Assembly: GCA_963281255.1 (NCBI GenBank)
Contig: OY725493.1
Location: 124,001-188,000 of the forward strand
Source of the DNA: Aphrocallistes beatrix
Lineage: Eukaryota; Porifera; Hexactinellida; Sceptrulophora; Aphrocallistidae
DNA length: 64,000 nt
Direction of reading: 5' to 3'
Shown: piece after piece, positions 44,190 to 54,055 of the stretch
Layout of the letters: the number at the start of each line of letters is the position of its first letter
Position numbering within the stretch: position 1 is the first letter of the stretch
Made by a program: the position numbers and the translations under genes
Notes under the pieces: generated by a model
What the model saw: only the letters and a program-made list of their open reading frames with translations
Told to the model about the DNA's origin: nothing
Databases searched by the model: none

Positions 44190-44410
44190 TAGTTAGGAGA
44201 TGCCTTATATCAAGATTGCATGTAACCTCCTAATTCCGTCCCTCCGTGTGCTCGCACCTAGGAATTCTATTGGACCAAATTTCACCAAATTTGGATCATA
44301 TATTCCTTATATGGTAGAAATTTTAACCTGGTTGAAATTCTGAAAAATCTTCACACCTTACAAAAGGTGTCAAAATGTATAGCCAAAATCAGAATACAAG
44401 GATTTAATAT
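44190..44410. mobile_element. TTTTAGTGCAGCTCC-family MITE, copy 2 (interior)
   Basis: Shares GGAATTCTATTGGACCAAAT, CACCAAATTTGGA and ATTCCTTATATGG with copies at 23318 and 51230; ends not intact. In intron 1 of GTPase a. Confidence 0.6.
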
Positions 44411-44469
44411 TACATAAAGTAAACAAATTCCAGAAATAGGCTAGAGCCTGAGCTTTCAACTGTTGATAT

Positions 44470-44627
44470 AGGGTTTTGGAGATGTAGATAATAACCCACA
44501 GATGCCACAGAGTCCCACATATGGAAATACACATAGACTCAAATCATTCCCATTACATAAGGGAATCTGTGGGAATTCCTATATGGGAATACCCACAGAT
44601 TTCCATTCCCACGGCAACCCTATAGGT
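44470..44627. mobile_element. CAGGGTTGCCGTGGGAATG-family MITE, copy 2
   Basis: Ends TATAGGGTT at the left and CCCACGGCAACCCTATA at the right; interior of GGGAAT/ATTCCC words. Inverse of 14852-15007 at its terminus. Confidence 0.6.
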
Positions 44628-44946
44628 CAGGCTATTATACCTAGTATTTCAGCTTTTAAAAGTTTTAAAATAGAAATTACCTAGAAAGAGAAAGCGGAGA
44701 ATTGAACAGCGTGAAGTGAGAATCATACAGCCTCACTCCAGCTAAGATCTTCTGACTAGATCTCCCAATTGTCATATTCACCTGAAGGAATTCATTAGCT
44801 AGAGTCCCTGACTGAGTGATTGGATCATAGCCTCGTATACTAAATGCTAGCTTGCGGATGAGACTGGTCTTTCCTACATCTCTATCCCCAAGGAATACTA
44901 TCTCGAATTATTCTATCTCAGTTGTTGAGTACATTATTGCTCTAGC

Positions 44947-45060
44947 AAGAATTGTATAGATTCTGTGCCTATAAATTAAACAGGTCCGAAAATGTCGACA
45001 GAACTTGCAGACATTTTTAGGCCTGTTTAATTCAGAGAGCACAGAATTTAAACAATTTCT
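44947..45060. mobile_element. Small fold-back element
   Basis: Left AGAATTGTATAGATTCTGTGC and AATTAAACAGG pair with CCTGTTTAATT and GCACAGAATTTAAACAATTTCT. Lies immediately upstream of the start codon of GTPase a, where it may have displaced the promoter. Confidence 0.75.
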
Positions 45061-45626
45061 AGACTTTTGACAAAAATCTGGAGACTAAAAAAATTTCATA
45101 TTTTGCAATTACCCTGGACATTTGTCTAAATTTTTGAGACAACTAGGATGGAAATAACTGAACAAATCTTATTTACAGCACAAGACAATGTTATGGTTAA
45201 ATTCAGCTACAACTGGGTTTAGGTTTCTGGATAAATGATGCAGCAGAACCAATTGAATCCAGGATCAGTATAATACATCCGTTTAACATGCAGAATGTGC
45301 CTCCAGAATGTAATATCAACATATTGACATGGTGTCACATATCCGATGAGGAAGGTGTGAAAATATGAATAATCAATTTCCCAGTAGAATCTACTCCATA
45401 TAAGGAGTGTATTTTCTAAGTTTGGTAAAAAAATAGATTCAGTAGATGAGTTCAGTAACTTCAAGAACGTATGGAAGTAGTACGTTGTACACCATATACA
45501 TCTATACATCTATAATAGGAGCTGTACTAAAGACAAAATTACGTTCGCAGATATGAGAGAAAGATATCTTAAAAACTCAACAAACAAAAGCTGATATTTA
45601 CAAACTTAAATTGTTTACGAGTTAGA

Positions 45627-46011
45627 CTAACAACAACTGGGGTCGGGTCTGGGTCCTGGAGACAGTAAATCATCCCGGCTTAACTCAATACTTTCTCTGA
45701 GAATGTGTTGTCCACCATAATGTCTTGTAAACAACAGGTCTTCTATGCATTTCATTAACTCTTGAATCCCTACAAAAGATTGGTCAGTTTGAAATGCTGT
45801 AACCCGATTCGGACTAGGGATTTTGCGAAGTCATTTTCAGTTAAGTCAATTTCAAATTATAAAAACAATGATATTTGTGACAATGACGTTACTATTCCAT
45901 GATTAGTCGAAATTTTCGTCTGAGGTCAGAACTTAGTGTAATCATAGACCCATATACCAAAAAGAAGGTTCCTGTGCCTTGCGGTTTCTTCAATCAATTC
46001 CATATATATAC

Positions 46012-46058
<47 letters not shown>

Positions 46059-46703
46059 ATAAGAAGTCAAGTTTACGTCATCATTACGCATCAAAGATTG
46101 AAAACTGATTCTAATCATAGATTCTATTTATAGCTTACCTGTATTGTCAAGGGCTGATGTGCGAATCATTTTGAAGTCTCTTTTTTGAAAATCTTTAAAC
46201 TCCGAATCGAGTTTGGAAACGTCGCTCTTATTCGCACATACGATTATATCAGGCCGTGCCAGCACTTGATCTGACTCTCCATACAGAGTCGACAATTCTT
46301 CCATGTGTCGTTTCATATTCCGAAAAGACTCTGCATCAGAGAGTGACCACACAATCACGATGATGTCTTTCTTCCTATAACAGACTTGAAATCTTAAAAA
46401 TTCGAAATTGCCCTTAGATTTATATTTAACACTAGTTCAGTTTTATTACCTAGATAGAGAGTGCGGAGAATTGAACAGCGTGAAGTGAGAATCATACAGC
46501 CTCACTCCAGCTATGATCTTCTGACTAGATCTACCAAGAGTCATATTGACCAGAAGGTATTCACTACCTATACTCGACACATTCTTTGGATCATAGGGTA
46601 CTTCAGCAAGATTCTGAATGAGACTAGTTTTCCCTACATTCATATCTCCGAGGAAGAGAACATCGAAGTATGTAGGGTCAACGTTTAGAATCGTAGAAGA
46701 CAT
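45627..46703 (-). CDS. Rab/Ras-like small GTPase b, degenerate G3, C-terminal CC
   Basis: Exons 46703-46450, 46374-46139 and 45769-45627, 210 residues. G1 is GDMNVGKT (19-26); SIGSEY takes the place of the Rab switch I TIG-x-[DE]F; G4 is NKSD (133-136) and G5 TSA (157-159). The G3 segment reads VRLYDSHFTLFNSP: the Asp (71) is present but the AGQ of DTAGQE is absent, so ordinary GTP hydrolysis is unlikely. The last residues SCC fit Rab-type double geranylgeranylation. Rab-like alternates of beta-strand and helix follow (IIVIVWSLSDAESFRNMKRH). Membrane-attached nucleotide binder of unknown partner. Same exon phases as the other four. Upstream DNA is duplicated with that of c, apart from a fold-back transposon. 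Confidence 0.88.
46003..46053. repeat. (TA)n microsatellite
   Basis: TATATA-rich run of about 50 bp with ACATA interruptions, in the intron 2 region of GTPase b. Just before it, TTTCTTCAATCAATTCC matches an arm of the hairpin at 19664. Confidence 0.85.
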
Positions 46704-46815
46704 AACAGGATTGAAAGTAGAAACTGTCTAATTGTCTAGTTAAGAAGGTTCAAACATGTCTTCTCAGACCAACACAAGGTGTGAAAATGTAAAAGACATA
46801 TTTTTAAATGCTTAT

Positions 46816-47650
46816 CATAGCCTACTCTAATAATGCCTCACAGTAGACTGAAAATTATGGACTAGGGATGAAGTAGTAGCCGAATGGATTAATACACGAT
46901 TAGCAATGTATTACCAGCATATATAAACATGGTATCAAAGTACATATTTCCGTTGGAAAAATTTGATTAGTCATCACATCATTGCGCAACAGGTCATCCG
47001 AAGGACAATTTTAGCGATTTTCTAAGCTATTTTAACCCTATTTCTAAATGGTATTAAGGTGTGATTTTTGTGTAGAACCAAGATTAGTAAAGGTTGATTT
47101 GAAAAATTTAGAATTTTTCAATGGAATGTTGTTGCATTCCTGCGTTGATAAGGTAAAGCATTTTCGTAAGTTTGGGCCATTCCGTGCAAACTATAGTAAC
47201 TAGATCTTCAAATTTGATTGCGTTTGATAGGCAATGGACTATTTCCTATTAGGTAATAATATAACTTTTTTTGAACTTCTAAATTCAACGAGTTTTGAGT
47301 TATGGGTTGATTTTAAGAATGTGACCAAAACACTAAATTGTCTCATAACTCTATAGTCTGTGAATTTAGAAGTTTAAATTGTATTATTACCCAATAGGAA
47401 GTAGCCATTTGCCTATCAAATACGATCAAATTAGGCTAAAAAAAAATTAAAATGCTTTACCATAGCAACGTAGGAATGTAATAACATCCCATTGAAAAAT
47501 TCTAAATTTTCCAAATCAACTACAGTAGTACTAGTCTGAGTTCTATGCAAAATTATACCTTAATAACATTTAGAAGTAGGCTTAAAACAACTTAGAAAAT
47601 CGCCAAAATCGTGGTTATTTTACTGTGAGGTATTATTAAAGTAGGCTATG
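46816..47650. mobile_element. Long-TIR fold-back DNA transposon, 835 bp
   Basis: Left end CATAGCCTACTCTAATAATG and right end TATTATTAAAGTAGGCTATG are inverse. The arms pair again over about 300 bp on each side (for example AAAATTTAGAATTTTTCAATG at 47105 against CATTGAAAAATTCTAAATTTT at 47490). The left arm has an extra 150 bp. Flanks are GCTTAT and GCTTTAT. The paralogous DNA upstream of GTPase c (about 49545-49570) reads straight through TAAATGCTTTATATATGTGG, an empty site. Confidence 0.88.
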
Positions 47651-47692
47651 GCTTTATATATGTGGATTTGGGTTAAAAAGTGTGAAATTTAG

Positions 47693-47755
47693 TGGACTCT
47701 CCCAAAACGGACACTCCGAAAAGCGGACAACCCCTCTACAACGGACAAATCTCGT
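47693..47755. mobile_element. CCAAAACGGACACTC pogo-like fragment, copy 1
   Basis: CTCTCCCAAAACGGACACTCC, GAAAAGCGGACAACC and CTACAACGGACAAAT words. The more complete copy at 49593-49685 ends TTATTCGGAGACTCTACTGTA. Both occupy the same place upstream of paralogous GTPases, so this insertion predates the duplication. Confidence 0.65.
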
Positions 47756-47826
47756 GGAATGAAATGAATTTATTTATCATATGATAGTTTGATATTTACA
47801 AAACTTGAAATTGTTTACAAGTTAGA

Positions 47827-48000
47827 CTAACAACAACTGGGTTCGGGTCTGGGTCCTGGAGACGGGGTTTCATTCTGGCTTAACTCGATAGTCTCTCTGA
47901 GATTCTGTCGACTGTCATGCTGATGTCTGGTAAACAGTAGGTCCTCCATGCATTTCAGTAACTCTTGAATCCCTACAACAGATTGGTCAGCTTGATATGA

Positions 48001-48034
<34 letters not shown>

Positions 48035-49447
48035 AATAACTCAGCCATTTTAAGTGATAGAAGGCTGACATTTTAATAGAATGTACATCTTAATATATCT
48101 CAAATATGATATAACTCTCATCAAAAAAAGATGACACATCACTTATGACTTCATCATTACGCACCAAAAAATTTAAAAATTGACAAATTCGGTTGATTTT
48201 TCGAGTGATATCGATTATAACAGTAGGACAGATGTATTTAGAGATGTTATCTACCATATAATCACCGTATTGCTTCGAATAAGCGCCCGGGCGCTTATTT
48301 ATTTCGTGCACCCTTTAGACCCGGCGCTTATTCAAACCGGCGCTTATTTTTTTCATTCGCTATTTTGACCCGGCGCTCTTTTTTTTGTTTACTACATTGA
48401 CTGGCACTTTTATTTTTGCCACAACTGAGAATGTTAGTTCTATTAAAAAAGGATAATGTAATGTTTCAAAAAGCACTTCTATCTATGCCACTACTGAGAA
48501 TACTAGTTTGATATGATGTTCAGAGAACTAAAATGCCCCGACGTCCGACGCTTATTCAGGGAAATACGGTAATCAATGTGAGCCTAGGCACCCTTTGGGC
48601 GCCCCCGGTGGACACAAAGTGTCCATCGGCCGCGCAGCGCAAGCAAGCGAAGCGCGCTTGTATACATAATTGGTTGAAGAAACTGCTTCGCAAAAAGCTG
48701 ATTTTGGTAGTCCCAGTATTTAACATCAACTCAATACGGGACAATGACGTCATTGTCACCTTTTCTAATTAGAATTTTCAAATTTGAATTAAGATGTTAA
48801 TAACATTCCTCGAATGAAATTTTTGTCTAAAATAAGGAGTCAAGTAAATTCTATTTATAGCTTACCTGTATTGTCAAAGGCTGATGTGCGAATCATTTTG
48901 ATGCTTTTTTTTTGAAATCCTTTAAACTCCGAATCGAGTTTGGAAACGTCGCTCTTATTCGCACATACGATTATATCAGGCCGTGCCTGCACTTGATCTG
49001 ACTCTCCATACAGAGTCGACAATTCTTCCATTTGTCGTTTCATATTCCGAAAAGATTCTGCGTCAGAGAGAGACCACACAAATACAATGATGTCTTTCCT
49101 CCTAAAACAGAGACTCGAAATCTTAAAAATTCGAAATTGCCCTTAGATTTACAATTTGACACTAGTTCAGTTAAAAATAGAAATTACCTAGATAGAGAAG
49201 GCGGAGAATCGAACATTGCGAAGTGAGAATCATACAGCCTCACTCCAGCTAAGATCTTCTCATTAGATCTACCAATAGTCATATTGACCTGAAGGAATTC
49301 TTTAGCTAAAGTCCTTGACTCATTCGTTGGATCAATGCGTTCTCCAGCAAGATTCTGAATGAGACTAGTTTTCCCCACACGCTTATCTCCGAGGAAGACA
49401 ACCTCAGGGAAGTATGTAGGTTTAGCGTTTAGAATCGCAGAGGACAT
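47827..49447 (-). CDS. Rab/Ras-like small GTPase c, degenerate G3, C-terminal CC
   Basis: Exons 49447-49188, 49101-48866 and 47972-47827, 213 residues. P-loop GDKRVGKT (20-27), switch I RTLAKEF, G3 VRLYDSHFAMFDSP (no Gly/Gln), G4 NKSD, G5 TSA, ending EPSCC. It is closest to b, with which it shares 1 kb of upstream DNA. A minus-strand AATAAA lies about 55 bp after the stop (plus TTTATT at 47771). Intron 2 carries an (ATCT)n run, an ACCGTATT MITE and a hairpin-related block. Confidence 0.88.
48000..48034. repeat. (ATCT)n microsatellite
   Basis: About eight ATCT units in intron 2 of GTPase c. Confidence 0.95.
48263..48571. mobile_element. MITE with ACCGTATT-GAATAAGCG ends
   Basis: Left CACCGTATTGCTTCGAATAA and right, read inversely, TACCGTATTTCCCTGAATAA. 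CGGCGCTTATT words repeat inside. This type of end is widespread among animal MITEs. In intron 2 of GTPase c. Confidence 0.7.
48580..48700. repeat. Block related to the 19664 hairpin
   Basis: Contains GCCGCGCAGCGCAAGCAAGC and GGTTGAAGAAACTGC, the two signature words of the hairpin, plus GTGGACACAAAGTGTCCA palindrome. Partial and rearranged. Confidence 0.5.
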
Positions 49448-49592
49448 AACTGGATTGAAAGTATAAACTGTCTAATTGTCTAGTTAAGAAGGTAAAAACA
49501 TGTATTCTCAGACCAACACAAGGTGTGAAAATGTGAAATACATATTTTTAAATGCTTTATATATGTGGATTTGGGCTAAAAAGTGAAATTTA

Positions 49593-49685
49593 GTGGTCTC
49601 CCAAAACGGACACTCTAGAAGAGGACACTCTCTTCAACGGACAAAGGTGATGTCGCAATGTGTCCGTTATTCGGAGACTCTACTG
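49593..49685. mobile_element. CCAAAACGGACACTC pogo-like MITE, copy 2
   Basis: GTCTCCCAAAACGGACACTC at the left; GTCCGTTATTCGGAGACTC at the right, then TACTGTA. About 93 bp. Same genomic position relative to GTPase c as 47693 to GTPase b. Confidence 0.7.
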
Positions 49686-49907
49686 TATTAGGCACAGGGA
49701 CACATGACCCTGTCAGGATTTAATGTACGGATTTTGTGAGAAATTTTACAGTTATTTTATCATTTTCTCGACAAGCATATACCTGGAACTAACTTCGATG
49801 AATCTGGGCAAATGATAAATAAATATTCATAACTCTTAAAAATAATGAGAAAATATTCTCAAAAATAAAATGAACAGATCCGATATTGAAACACAAGACA
49901 GGATTGG

Positions 49908-52276
49908 TCAGCAGCAGCTGGGTTCAGGCCTGTAGTCAGGAGGATGCGAACCAGGGACTATGATCGAAGGGTCAATTCCGCTCCGCCTTCCTTTGTACCG
50001 GTTATAAAGTATCTTCTCTAGACAATCACTCAGCTCTGTTAACCCTACACAATGATTGGTCAGTTGGAAATGATTCTGTCAGGAGAGAAAATTGTTTTTC
50101 TAACTGGTTGTCATCGAACTCCGTTTTGACTGGCAAATTAAAATAACTGAAGTTTTAATCTTACAAAATTTCCATGAAAAACCCGCAATTGACTCATTAA
50201 ATGTTTAAAAAATTTGTGCATAAAGTAGCGGTGAAACTCAGTTTAAGTAGAGACCTCACACGTAGAATATAACTCAGGTCAAGAAGTAGGATTTGGGGAA
50301 TCATTAATTGATAGACCCGTGAGATTCGGGCATGCCTAATTTCCGGGACGGGACGAGTCAAGATGCCTAATTACCGGGACGGGACGGGTTAAGATGCCTA
50401 ATTTTCGGGACGGGATCCCGTCCCGTCCCGGAAATTAGGCATGCTGTGAGATTCTGATGGCCTTGTGGTTCAATCTATTTCATCGTAGCTTGATAACACC
50501 AACACCAAATAGTGTCACGCAATACAATTTACTATGGTAAAATCCCATATGGACCATGAACTACTTTTGCATCCATGGTCCATGTGCAGTTTCACCATAC
50601 TAAATTGTATTACGTGTCATCAAATTGTGTCGCGCGACACAATTTGGTGGCAATTGTTATCAAGTTATGATGAAGCAGATTGAACCACAGGCGCCATTTG
50701 AGTAAGCGAAACACACACACACACACATACACATCTGTATGCCTCAGATGAATGGTCAAATCTAGGACAATCAAAAAAGAAAAAAGTTCTATTTATAGCT
50801 CACCTGTTCCGTCAACAGCTGATGTTCTCAGAACAGAATATTTATTCTTGTACTTGCGTTGAAGACTTTCAAAATCTTCTTCTGATAGGCTAGTCCCAAC
50901 GTCACACTTGTTGGCACAGAATATCAGATCGGGAGGTAATCTCGTTTTGAGGTCACTAGGATTGGAAATGTCCTCAATCCCTCCCAACTGTGCTCGAATA
51001 TTCCTAAAAGAGTCTCGGTCTAGGAGAGACCACACAATCACGATGACGTCTCTCGTCCTAAAGAAATATATTCGTGTCTTCAGGGATAATAACGCCTATT
51101 TCGTGCCTACACTCGAAATCTGTTTTCCTCACATTTATTGTGGAGAAATTCAAAATCTACTCATTTCTATTGGTTTATTCTTATTTCGTACTCGGTTTTT
51201 TCGACAGATATTTCCAGCAAACGTATTTTATTAGTGCAGCTCCTAGTATGGAGATGTCTTATGTCTGATCGGCGTGCGACGTCCGTCTGCTCGATCCTGG
51301 AAATTCTATTGGACCAAATTGCACCAAATTTGGACCATAAATTCCTTATATGGTGGAGATTTGAACCTGGGTCCAAATTTTGAAGATTTTTCACACCTTT
51401 TCACAAAAGGTGTGAAATATATTAGCCAATCAGAATCCATGATTTAATAACATTACAGTTGGCTTTGATTTTACTGATTAATAGGGATATACGTAACTCA
51501 ATGGACATATACAAGTTAGAATCACTCTCTAGCCTAATGTAAGGATTATTCATATTTTCACACCGTGACTCAAAATGTGACAAATTTGCCGACCAATGAA
51601 TTTCAGAGTTTTAATTTAACAGCAGAATTTAAAATAATTGATTAATATGGATTAGAATCACTTCACTCACTAAACTTGAAATTTGATTGGCTGAGATGCA
51701 AAAAGATTTTACAACGCAATTATAGCAATACTAAATTATGGAAATTAAGCAGAGATAATACTATACAGTATTCATTATGTAGATTTCAAACATCACATTT
51801 CGTGTCCTACGAGTCACTTAATGGAGCTGAACTCACAGTCTGTCGACTGACATTTTTCTTACTAAAATGCTTTTACTTGTGGCACTAGGGAGAGGAGTTC
51901 AGGACAGATAAGAACTAGAGGTCCAGGGGATGTCTACCCTACCCTGGTTCAAGAAAAGTACCGGTTTACTTACCGGTTCAAGAAAAGCGCGCTTCGCCGC
52001 TCTGTTGCGAACTCACCTTGACATTGAGGGAGGAGAGCCTGTGAGTGTGAATGGAGAGTCGAATAGACGAACTTTGGTCGGTATAATCTCAGAAGAGTGT
52101 TTCCCAATCAACATTTCTTTTTCAAGGAATTCGGAGTCTATAGTTTGAGTTTCAGATTTTGGGCCAGCAGATCTTCCTTCATCAACAAACCTCCGTAATA
52201 GGCTGGTCTTCCCCACCCTTCTATCCCCGATGAATATCACGTGAGGATAGTACACAGGTCCGTTTTGTGCATACAT
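49908..52276 (-). CDS. Rab/Ras-like small GTPase d, degenerate G3, C-terminal CC
   Basis: Exons 52276-52017, 51057-50804 and 50044-49908, 216 residues. P-loop GDRRVGKT (17-24), switch I QTIDSEF with the Thr preserved, G3 VRLFDSPFTLTGSP lacking the AGQ, G4 NKCD, G5 TSA, ending EPSCC. More diverged from a-c, with a longer loop before G4 (ISNPSDLKTRL). Intron 1 holds a TTTTAGTGCAGCTCC-family MITE; intron 2 holds two MITEs. A 20-bp satellite begins about 200 bp upstream of the ATG. Confidence 0.88.
50328..50445. mobile_element. GGGCATGCCTAATT MITE, copy 2, with 9-bp duplication
   Basis: Flanked by GTGAGATTC at 50319-50327 and 50446-50454. Interior of GGGACGGGAC and TTAAGATGCCTAATT words. Duplication length suggests Mutator- or hAT-type transposition. 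In intron 2 of GTPase d. Confidence 0.85.
50468..50689. mobile_element. MITE with TGTGGTTCAATCTATTTCATC ends
   Basis: Left TGTGGTTCAATCTATTTCAT and CTTGATAACA are mirrored at the right by TGTTATCAAG and GCAGATTGAACCACA. Centre contains CCATGGTCCATG. About 220 bp. Confidence 0.8.
51230..51510. mobile_element. TTTTAGTGCAGCTCC-family MITE, copy 3
   Basis: Begins TTAGTGCAGCTCCTAGTATG and aligns with 23318-23570 through to GGGATATACGTAACTC. In intron 1 of GTPase d. Confidence 0.7.
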
Positions 52277-52379
52277 GTAAGCTAGTAAGCGCTAGGACAT
52301 TAGAAAAAGAATATATCGATTAATTCATTTTTCGATCGTTTTGGTTCGTCCTTAATTTATTAAATCTGTAACCAGGATA

Positions 52380-53140
52380 CTGCCAATTGTCCCGCTTTTT
52401 CGGACATATGTTGAAAGTAATGTCCCGCGAAAATGTTCAAAAAAGTAGAATTGTTTTAGTGTATAGGACTAATACAAGTATACTATGTCCCGCCAAATAA
52501 CTCAATGTCCCGCTTAATAACTCAATGTCCCGCCAAATAACTAAATATCCCACCAAATAACTCAATGTCCCGCCAAATAACTCAATATCCCGCTAAATAA
52601 CTCAATGTCCCGCCAAATAACACAATGTCCCGCCAAATAACTCAATGTCCCGCCAAATAGCTCAATGTCCCGCCGAATAACTCAATGTCCCGCCAAATAA
52701 CTCAATGTCCCGCCAAATAACTCAATATCCCACCAAATAACTCAATGTCCCGCCAAATAACTCAATATCCCGCTAAATAACTCAATGTCCCGCCAAATAA
52801 CTCAATGTCCCGCCAAATAACTCAATATCCCGCTAAATAACTCAATGTCCCGCCAAATAACACAATGTCCCGCCAAATAACTCAATGTCCCGCTAAATAG
52901 CTCAATGTCCCGCTAAATAACTCAATGTCCCGCTAAATAGCTCAATGTCCCGCCAAATAACTCAATGTCCCGCCAAATAACTCAATGTCCCGCTAAATAG
53001 CTCAATGTCCCGCTAAATAACTCAATGTCCCGCCAAATAACTCAATGTCCCGCTAAATAACTCAATGTCCCGCCAAATAACTCAATGTCCCGATAAAATA
53101 CTACAACGTCCCGCTTTTTTCTTTGTAGAGATTGGCATGC
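52380..53140. mobile_element. GCGGGACA-family element with an expanded core
   Basis: Left CTGCCAATTGTCCCGCTTTTTC and right, read inversely, ATGCCAATCTCTAC...AAAAAGCGGGACG give the boundaries; the core is the satellite 52484-53092. The same GGGAC words are in the short copies at 7362 and 24064. Confidence 0.6.
52484..53092. repeat. 20-bp tandem satellite (about 30 units)
   Basis: Unit CTCAATGTCCCGCCAAATAA, with variants CCGCTAAATAG and ATATCCC. Homogeneous, uninterrupted and without spacers. Runs of identical variant order (for example around 52560-52620 and 52820-52880) point to block duplication. Located upstream of GTPase d. Confidence 0.97.
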
Positions 53141-54055
53141 ATGAACAAGCCGCTCCGCTGTTAGCGAACTCCCTAGGTTCCCTTCCTGTGTATTTCCTCC
53201 AAGTTAACTAAGTTAGGGATAGATTAGGTGTTTTCTGCTGTTGGGTATTTTTGCCACCTGTTTCCCATCTCGCGACACCTGAATAGACCAATAGAGACCT
53301 CCCTGTCAGCTACTAATACAGGGACTGACTGGAAATATCCACACATATGGAAATACTGGATTAACCCCGCCTATACCAGGAATGTGTTGCGTCATTTCCT
53401 GTTTAAGCCATTTTGGGCGGGGAAGCCATATAAATTTGGGGTCCAGACTATAAATAGAAAAGACCCCAGGTAAAAGTGACATTAACGAGGGTAGCTGAAT
53501 GATTCTAACATTCTTTGTGTGAAGTTCAAAGTTCTGTCTTAGGATAAGTTGATATAATCAACATCAGGTACCGTGGATGTATGATATGCTAGTATATGCT
53601 GTATAAAGTTGTAGTTGCGTGTTACAGAGTGTGAAAATTGTGAAATTCTGTTCACTCACTTCGTTTATGAACTTGAACAAATAAAAAACATTGCGACGTG
53701 AGTAAGATTTTCTATTTCGAATTTCTAACTTTTAAGTATTTTTTACTGTAACAGATTTTGCTGGATGATTAAATGTCAGAATTTTGTACTTTAAAGCGAC
53801 TAATTCTAATAAACCGAAAATGTAATCTCTCTGGACTAGCTTCTACCTTAAAATACAAAAGAGAAAAAATTGAAAGTTTATATAATCTGCGAACTATTTT
53901 GCAATTTTGAACATAACAATGTTAATAAGAATCGGTAAGATGATATTGTTAGCAATCTCTCAAATTATTCACAAAAATTGATCTAAAAACTTCTCAAGAT
54001 AAAAAATGTATCAATACAAAATAAACAAATCTTTTATTTACAAACAAAGGAAAAT
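53141..54055. other. Spacer between GTPases d and e
   Basis: 53380-53432 holds CCATTTTGGGCGGGGAAGCC, shared with 7240-7290. Otherwise AT-rich. TTTATT at 54033 is a minus-strand AATAAA just after the stop of GTPase e. Confidence 0.55.

Larger units (their letters stand above)
42688..44934 (-). pseudogene. Rab/Ras-like GTPase a, nonsense-mutated
   Basis: Exons 44934-44681, 44085-43847 and 42830-42688, in the same phases (2, 1) as its paralogues; 211 codons. The P-loop GDRDVGKT, CANKSD (G4) and the C-terminal SCC are intact. But codon 9 is TAA exactly where paralogues have the Tyr codon TAC (TYF), and the G5 TSA is replaced by TGDTR through a small insertion. No other ATG restores a P-loop-containing product. 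Splice sites are intact, so the break may be recent. Introns hold a nested hAT/MITE pair (42872-43275) and two more MITEs. Confidence 0.8.

Noticed and set aside
52484..53092. CRISPR-like array
   Set aside because: 20-bp head-to-tail units without spacers in a eukaryotic context: a satellite, not a CRISPR.
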